This document shows, piece after piece, positions 57,510-64,000 of a DNA stretch of 64,000 bases. How positions within the stretch are numbered: position 1 is the stretch's first letter; each line of letters starts with the position of its first letter. The position numbers and the translations under genes were made by a program. Where the stretch lies: the NCBI RefSeq assembly GCF_024139115.2, contig NC_085139.1, forward strand, positions 16,153,284 through 16,217,283, written 5' to 3'. Under the pieces are notes generated by a model that was not told the origin of the DNA, did not search any database, and worked only from the letters and a program-made list of their open reading frames with translations. This DNA comes from Armigeres subalbatus. Taxonomy: Eukaryota > Arthropoda > Insecta > Diptera > Culicidae.

Positions 57510-57530
57510 TCCATAACAATATTTCTTAAT

Positions 57531-58019
57531 CTACCCAAAAGTAACTACAACCAACTGGCACCTGCTTCCTAACCATCTACGATCTACAGCGAAGCGTCGC
57601 ACACTACCTGATATTCCAACAAAAATAACATAGATATTGTCTTCGCTTTTGAACTAAGAAAGTTTCGGAGTCGTTCTCACTTCGGACGATACACACAATA
57701 TTTAAAATGTGCCTTTAAATAAAAATGAGCACTTACCAAGTCCCATAAGAGGTTTCGAACAAAATTAAAAACTGTTGAGAATTTTAAGAAACGATTTAAC
57801 GCTTTGGGAATCTTGTTCAAAATATTTTTCTACTTTATATTTTGAAGAAACGGAAACGAAAGTCACACGCTGACAAACCGCAGTAAAGAAGTGTGTCTAG
57901 CTGGTGAAATCTAGTGGAGAATATTCGTATTTTTTCGATAAGAATTGGTTTTATTTTCTAGAAAACATATCTCCAATTTGATAATTATTCTTTTTTCATA
58001 TCGATAATACTATACGTTG
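57531..58019. other. Unassigned DNA left of the giant inverted repeat
   Basis: AT-rich, no coding or repeat signature noticed. Confidence 0.3.
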
Positions 58020-58260
58020 TTGTCTGAACGAAAATGTCATTCGGCCGAACAAACTATTATGACGAAACGCATCTGACCGAAAGTCATTTGTCCGAAAATG
58101 TCTTTCTGTAAAGGTCAACTGACCGTAAATTATATTAGGCCGATTTTGTCGTGTGACCAAAAGGGTCATTTCGCCGAAAAAACGTTTGGCCAAATAAGTC
58201 ATATGGTCGAAAATGCTGTTTGGCCGAAACGACCATTTGACTGAAAGGGTCATTCACCGA
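58020..58260. repeat. Degenerate TTCGGCC/GGCCGAAA units at the left outer end of the foldback
   Basis: About a dozen degenerate units (TCATTCGGCCGAACAAAC, GACCGAAAGTCATTTGTCC, TTTGGCCGAAACGACC). The mirrored right-end block is at about 63,915-63,985 and is cut off by the window end. Confidence 0.75.
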
Positions 58261-58374
58261 GAAACAAGGAGGATTGAAAATGATGTTCTTTTCGTAGGAA
58301 ATACTGATGTATGCTTTGAAATACAAAATAAAAGAGAGGAAAGATACATGCTTTATATCATATATTACCATCTG

Positions 58375-58930
58375 CCAGGCAACTGCATCCATCGATAAAA
58401 GGAATCGCATCTTGCCTTGCTTTGAACCGAGCCAATGACTGAATCTTACCCCCAGCTGGACAAATGAACCATTTTGAATAAAGTATAATATTTTCGTGTG
58501 CCTATAATAGATCAAATTCATCATATCCTCTCCTGTCTGGGCAAATGCATTCTTTGAAAAAAGGGATTATATCTGCCCATGCCTCAAGCTGAGCAAATGC
58601 CTGAATTGAAAGAAGGGGTCATATCCTCTCTTGCCTTCTGCCGGGCAAAAATATCCATCAAAAAAGGAATCACATCTCTCTTTCCTTTAAACCGAGCATC
58701 GAATTGAGCAATGAATGCATTGAAGGAAAGTGTCATGCCCTCTCTTGCCTACTACCGGGAATATGTATCCTATAAAATAGGGATCATATCTGCCTTATCC
58801 TTAAACCGAGAAAATGCCCGAACTGAAAGAAAGTATCATATCCCCTCTAGCCTTCTGCCACGCAAGTGCATCCCACAATAAAGAGATCGTATTTCCCCTT
58901 GTATCAAAACGAGTAAATGCCTGTATTGAA
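58375..58930. repeat. Diverged ~60/120-bp tandem repeats in the left foldback arm
   Basis: Phrases of the kind AAATGCCTGAATTGAAAGAA, GGGGTCATATCCTCTCTTGC and CTTCTGCCGGGCAAA, alternating with AAAAGGAATCACATCTCTC and TTAAACCGAGC, recur about five times. The frame 58,814-59,266 begins inside this repeat and is not a credible gene. The mirrored copy lies at about 63,240-63,800. Confidence 0.75.
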
Positions 58931-60769
58931 TTAAGAAACCTATTGCGAACATCCGGTAGCAGTAGAGCAGAACTACCCAAAGCTACCTCCTATTCATCCC
59001 TTTTCTCCTCACCCTCTGCCTCCTTCTTTCTCTATCTTCCTATCTCACAAAGCACATACTGTGTTACTAACGGTCTTCGGGGCGTCCCCCTGATCTATCC
59101 TCTCGGCGGAGTTCTCACCGCCGCAACTGCTTTGCTGCCGCATTCCACTGCCACCTCACGCATGCTTCGAGAGTGCTCTGCTGGAGAACCCTCTGGCCGT
59201 CCAGTGCGACCAACTACTGGATGGGGTCCCTCCGAGTCACTGGATCTCCCCCGTCGGCAGGAATAATCTGACAGCTTAGACGAAATAATTCGACGGCCCT
59301 CTACCCATCCGGTAGGAATGATTAAATCGTACAACCTGACCGTGGACTGCCTCGGCAAAAACACCCCAATGTTGGGGTGTTGTTTGTAAATCTGGATCCT
59401 GGCCGATCTCCTTCCGACGATCGTTATCCTTCTCCACTTCCACGTGGTCTAATTTCTCCCGCTTGTCCTGTTTTTTGTCAGATTAGTAGGTGATGAACGT
59501 ATCTACAATAAAAAATCACGTTAATAAAGATACATTTTTTTTTGTCTGATTCTGGCGCTCCTGACGAGCCCGAAATAGTGAGAGTCGGTTCCTTCTTTTT
59601 TCCTCGGTGGGAGCTCCGCTGTCTTCACCTTACGTTCAATTACTGGCCGACGAAACAAAGGAACGTAGGATCGTGGGCACAGAGACGCGGCCACTGGAGA
59701 ACAATCAATTGTCAAACCGTTTCTTTTACTCCAATGTCGTGTTTGCTTATGGTGTGCGTGTGAATTGACTCATCTGTCAAGTTGCCGCGGCGCTTCGCAA
59801 ATAGGCTTTTTCGTTTTCAGCAGGGGTGGATTATTTTAATTCACTTTCAAAGTGGCGGTTGGTGCGTTATGCGGGTACGTAAGGTGGCAATAGCGTTTTA
59901 TTTCATTGCGTATTTCGAATATTAGTGACTTTTGCCGAGTAACAAAAAAAATACTATCTTAATCGTAACAAACCATATCGTCTTTTACCTTTTGCGGACA
60001 TATGCATACGTTGAAATAAGGAATCATATCTTCTTTATCCATGTGTCTATCCTTTAAAAATGGAAGCGTATATTTTTTCTTAACTATACAGGACTTCATT
60101 TTGATTCTTATTGCTTTTTTCGTGTTAAAAATGGAGTTTGATCTTAAATACTTACAATATTACTGTTTGAGTAGTTTCCGTCTTTTGTAACACGTCAATT
60201 GCAATCTTGTTCCTGACCCAAAACAAATCCATTACCATCTTTTTGTTTCTAGGTCTAGGGACATGTTATAAAAGACGGAAACATGAATCGCAATATTGTT
60301 AGTATTTAAGATCAAACTGTTCTACTTAAAGTAGAAAAGTCGGATAAAATAGTAATTTCATGGAAACTATCAACGACTCTTTAAAACACAACTTCTTAAA
60401 AAGCAACATGTCTCTTATGATGAAACAGCACATAATAATTTTGAAGAATTGAAAATAGTTTGCAATTCATAAATTCATTATTACCTAACTATTATGCCAA
60501 ATGACCATTATGTCAAACAACATTATACCAAACGACTCTATGCCAAATAAACTACCACTCCTCTTAATACACTTAGTACACAGAAAGTACACAGAAAAAA
60601 AGATAAAAAAATTCAGAACATTTAATAAATAACTTGAAAAATTTCTAACCACTCTTCGAATCCAGTCGAATCTTTTTGAGACGGTATTGAAAAAAATCAA
60701 AAAATGTCGTACAAAACCTAACAATTTCAAATTATTTTAAAACTTCTGAAATTTTAACGATAAAAAAAT

Positions 60770-61352
60770 GCCCATCCGGCCGAAAGGGTCATTTGGCCGA
60801 ACGGATCATTTGGCCGAAAGGGTCATTTGGCCGAAAGGGTCGTGTAGCCGAAAGGGTCATGCGCTCGAAAGGGTCGTTTGGCCGAAAGGGTCATTTGGCC
60901 GAAAGAAGCGAAAGGATCATTTGGACGAAAAGGTCATCTGGCCGAAAGGGTTATTTGAAAAATGAGAAATTAAAAATGAGAGAGAGACGTCTCACTTCGC
61001 ACTCTTCATTTTTCTCTTCTCACTGTAAGAAGTGAGAAGTGCGAAATGAGTAGTAAGATGTCTCAATTCCCACTTCGTACTACTCACATCACACTGTCAA
61101 AAGTGAGAAGCACGAAGTGAGTAATGAGACGTATCACTACTCACTTCGCGCTCCTTATTTTTTTACAGTGAGAAGTGAGAAATGAGAATGGAGACGTCTT
61201 TCTTTTACTTTTAATTTCTCACTTTTCATATGACCTATTCGGCCTAATGACCCTTCCGGCCAAATGACCCTTTCGACCTAATGACCCTTTCGGCATAATG
61301 ACCCTTTCGGCCAAATGATCCGTTCGGCCAAATGACCCTTTCGGCCGGATGG
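60770..61352. repeat. Central core of the foldback: GGCCGAAAGGGTCATTT array, AGTGAGAA hairpins, inverted array
   Basis: Left part (60,775-60,957): ~10 units of GGCCGAAAGGGTCATTT. Middle (60,958-61,234): alternating GAGAAGTGAGAAGTG and CACTTCTCACT blocks that are themselves palindromic, with GACGTCTCACTTC landmarks, and with the symmetry axis near 61,093. Right part (61,235-61,352): the same 17-bp unit inverted (AAATGACCCTTTCGGCC). This central module closely matches the smaller element at 4,557-5,165. Confidence 0.88.
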
Positions 61353-63239
61353 GCATTTTTTTATCGTTAAAATTTCAGAAGTTTTAAAATAATTTGAAAT
61401 TGTTAGGTTTTGTACGACATTTTTTGATTTTTTCAATACCCGTCTCAAAAAGATTCGACTGGACTGAAGAGTGTTAGAAGGCCCTAAAGTTTTTCGCTAT
61501 TTATTAAATGTTCTGAATTTTTTTTATCTTTTTTCTGTGTGTACTTTCTGTGTACCAAGTGTATTAAGAGGTGGTAGAAATATTTGGCATAGAGAGTCGT
61601 TTGACGCATAATGTTGTTTGACGCCATAATGGTCATTTACATAATAGTTAGGTAATAAATAATTTGCCAATTGCAAACTATTTACCAATTCTTCAAAATT
61701 ATTATGTGCTGTTTCATCATAAGAGACATGTTGTTTTTAAGAAGTTGTGTATTAAAAAAAGACTTTGATAGTTTCCATGAAATTACTATTACTATCCAAC
61801 GACTCTTCTACTCAAGTAGAACAGTTTGCATCTTAAATACTAATAACATTCATGATTCATGTCTTGCCTTATAACGTATGTCCCTGAACCTAGAAACAAA
61901 AGATGGTAATGGATTTGCTTTTGGGGTCGAGGAACAAGATTGCAATTGACGTGTTACAAAAGATGGAAACTACTCAAACAGTAATATTGTAAGTATTTAA
62001 GATCAAACTCCATTTTTTTACACGAAAAAAGCAATAAAAATCAAAATGAAGTCCTGTATAGGTAAAAAAAATATACGCTTCCATTTTTAAAGGATAGACA
62101 CATGGATTACGAAGATATGATGCCTTATCTCAACGTATGCATATGTTCGGCAAAAGGTTAACGACGATATGGTTTGTTACGATTAAAATAGTATTTTTTT
62201 TTGTTACTCGGCAAAAGTCACTAATATTCGAAATACGCAATGAAATAAAACGATATTGCCACCTTACGTACCCGCATAACGCACCAACCGCCACTTTGAA
62301 AGTGAATTAAATAGCTAATCCCACCCCTTGCTGAAAACGAAAGCCTATTTGCGTAGCGCCGCGGCAACTTCACAGATGAGTCAATTCGCACACGCACACC
62401 ATTATAAGCAAGCATCGACATTGGAGTAAAAGAAACGAATTGACAATTGATTTCCAGTAAGCCGCGTCTCCTGTGCCCACGATCCTACGTTCCTTTGTTT
62501 CGTCGGCCAGTACTGAACGTATGTGAAGACAGCGAGATTCTCCCACCGAGGAAAAAAGAAGGAACCGACTTCACTCATTTCGGGCCTCGTCAGGAGCGCC
62601 AGAACTTTCAGACAAAAACAATGTCTTTATTAACGTGATTTTTATTGTAGATACGTTGCATCACCTACTAATCTGACAAAAACCAGGATGAGCAGGGAGA
62701 AATTAGACCACGTGGAAGTGGGAGAAGGATAACGATCGTCGGAAAGGAGAATCGGCCAGATCCAGATTTATGACAACTTTACCCCACATTGGGGTAAGCC
62801 GATGCAGTCAGCAAGTGGTCAGGTTGTACGGGATTTAATCATTCCTACCGGATGGGTAGAGGTGCCGTCAGAATTATTTCCGTCTAAACTGTCAGATTAT
62901 TCCTGCCGACGGGGAGATCCAGTGACTCGGAGTGACCCTTCCAGTAGTTGGTCGCACTGGACGGCCACAGAGGGTTCTCCAGCAGAGCACTCGAAGCATA
63001 CGTGAGGTGGCAGGTGGAATGCGGCAGCAAGCAGTTGCGGCGGTGAGAACTCCGCCGAGAGGATAGACTGGGGACGCCCTTGAAGACCGTTACAGTAACA
63101 CAGTATGTGCTTTGTAGATAGGAGATAGAGAAAGAAAGGAGGCATTGGGTGAGGGAGAAAAGGGATGAATAGGGAGGTAGCTTTGGGTAGTTCTGCTCTA
63201 CTGCTACCGGATGTTCGCAATAGGGTTCTTAATTCAATA

Positions 63240-63810
63240 CACTGAGGCATTTACTTCCGTTTTGATACAAGGGGAAGTCACGATCTCTTTATTGTGGGAT
63301 GCAATTTGCGTGGCAGAAGGCCAGAGGGGGATATGATACTTTCTTTCAGTTCGGACATTTTTCTTTGTTTAAGGATAAGGCAGATATAGATCCCTATTTT
63401 ATAGGATACATATTCGGTGTAGGCAAGAGAGGGTATGACACTTTCCTTCAATGCATTCATTGTCAATTCGATGCTCGGTTTAAAGGAGAGAGATGTGATT
63501 CCTTTTTGATGGATATTTTTGCCCGGCAGAAGGCAAGAGAGGATATGGACCCCTTCTTTCAATTCAGGTATTTGCTCCAGCTTGAGTGCATGGGCAGATA
63601 TAATCCCTTTTTCAAAGAACGATTTGCTCAGACAGGAGAGGATATGATGAATTTGATCACGAGCAGGGCAATAACGAAAATATACTCTCTTTATCTAAAA
63701 TGGTTCATTTGTCCAGTTGGGGGTAAGATTCAGCCATTTGTCTTTGTTCAAAAGCAAGGCAAGATGCGATTCCTTTTATCGATAGATGCAGTTGCCTGGC
63801 AGATGGTAAT
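63240..63810. repeat. Diverged ~60/120-bp tandem repeats in the right foldback arm
   Basis: Mirror of 58,375-58,930: AAGGCAAGAGAGGATATG, CCCCTTCTTTCAATTCAGG and GAGATGTGATTCCTTTTTG recur. The plus-strand frame 63,299-63,817 (172 codons) is the reading of these repeats and shows a loose period in its translation (F-Q-RY, DPFF, YNPFF). I regard it as an artefact. Confidence 0.72.
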
Positions 63811-64000
63811 TATATGATATAAAGTATGCATCTTCTCTCTTTATTTTTGTATGTTCAAAGCATAAGCATCAGTATTTCCTACGAAAAGAACATAATTTTC
63901 TAATCCTCCTTGTTTCGGTCGAATGACCTTTCAGTCAAACAGGTCGTTTCGGCCAAACAGCATTTTCGACCATATGGCTTGAAACGTTTTTCATGAATGA

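Larger units (their letters stand above)
58020..64000. mobile_element. Giant inverted repeat (foldback structure), arms ~2.9 kb
   Basis: Everything from about 58,197 to 61,090 recurs inverted from about 61,096 to 63,980. The order of landmarks mirrors exactly: CTGCATCCATCGATAAAAGG (58,384) and CCTTTTATCGATAGATGCAG (63,772); GTGCGTTATGCGGGTACGTA (59,861) and TACGTACCCGCATAACGC (62,266); GCGGACTCT-free AT-rich text at 60.4 and 61.7 kb. By eye the arms are roughly 90% alike with many small indels. The outer ends are degenerate TTCGGCC units; the right end runs off the window, so full length is unknown. Nested inverted arms containing internal tandem repeats recall foldback (FB-type) elements, but no known family is asserted. 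Confidence 0.85.

Noticed and set aside
63299..63817. 172-codon frame in the right foldback arm
   Set aside because: Lies in diverged tandem repeats and is not preserved as a comparable frame in the mirrored left arm.
1..64000. Endogenous viral element
   Set aside because: No frame showed recognisable viral polymerase, capsid or glycoprotein features; the only polymerase-related remnants are LINE ORF2 tails.

Overview
This is a non-coding, repeat-dominated window from an insect nuclear genome, most likely a culicine mosquito of the Aedes type. That placement is inference. It rests on tRNA-headed SINEs with an AGA-triplet tail that resemble the Aedes Feilai family, on dense foldback/MITE elements, on 17-bp 'TTCGGCC' minisatellites, and on one spliced exon of a TIA-1/Rox8-type RNA-binding protein. 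There is no bacterial gene organisation: no operons, no ribosome binding sites, and nearly every open frame is a by-product of low-complexity repeats.

Layout. 0.1-2.4 kb: a transposon with ~500-bp terminal inverted repeats around the C-terminal part of a putative transposase. 2.4-13.4 kb: unassigned DNA with small MITEs, a palindromic 17-bp minisatellite (4.56-5.17 kb), a decayed LINE 3' end (9.67-9.90 kb) and a ~400-bp foldback element (11.5 kb). 13.4-14.4 kb: a ~494-bp tandem duplication. 14.8-24.4 kb: a cluster of small elements. It holds SINEs at 14.8, 18.0 and 19.4-20.0 kb, a SINE head at 16.1 kb, a SINE fragment at 24.3 kb, a polypurine tract (17.1-17.6 kb), several MITEs, and a foldback element carrying a tRNA-like sequence in each arm (21.3-21.8 kb). 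27.7-36.5 kb: an older 'GGAAGTTCCTCC' minisatellite split by an ~8.3-kb element with hAT-like ends, whose interior is a ~7.3-kb array of a 23-bp hairpin-forming unit (about 300 copies). 36.5-41.2 kb: unassigned. 41.2-49.4 kb: an ~8-kb satellite of the 11-bp unit CAAATTCAAAT, with higher-order duplications, an inverted block, and an embedded LINE 3' end whose AT-rich tail runs into the satellite. 49.4-52.8 kb: mostly single-copy-looking DNA containing the only well-supported host coding sequence, a 76-bp exon (50772-50847) with a canonical acceptor and donor, coding for the RNP1 part of a TIA-1/Rox8 RRM. 53-57.5 kb: foldback elements, a near-perfect 142-bp hairpin, and a ~1.8-kb retroposon-like insertion bounded by a 21-bp direct repeat. 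About 58.0 kb to the window end: an inverted repeat with ~2.9-kb arms centred near 61,093.

How the parts relate. The TIA-1/Rox8 exon implies that at least the surrounding kilobases are intronic, so many of these repeats may lie within a very long plus-strand gene. The rest is a record of nested insertion and tandem amplification. I found no intact autonomous transposon, rRNA, functional tRNA, CRISPR array or recognisable viral sequence. The best candidates for something undescribed are the giant foldback structure at the right end, the minisatellite-filled hAT-like element, and the satellite that may have grown from a LINE tail.
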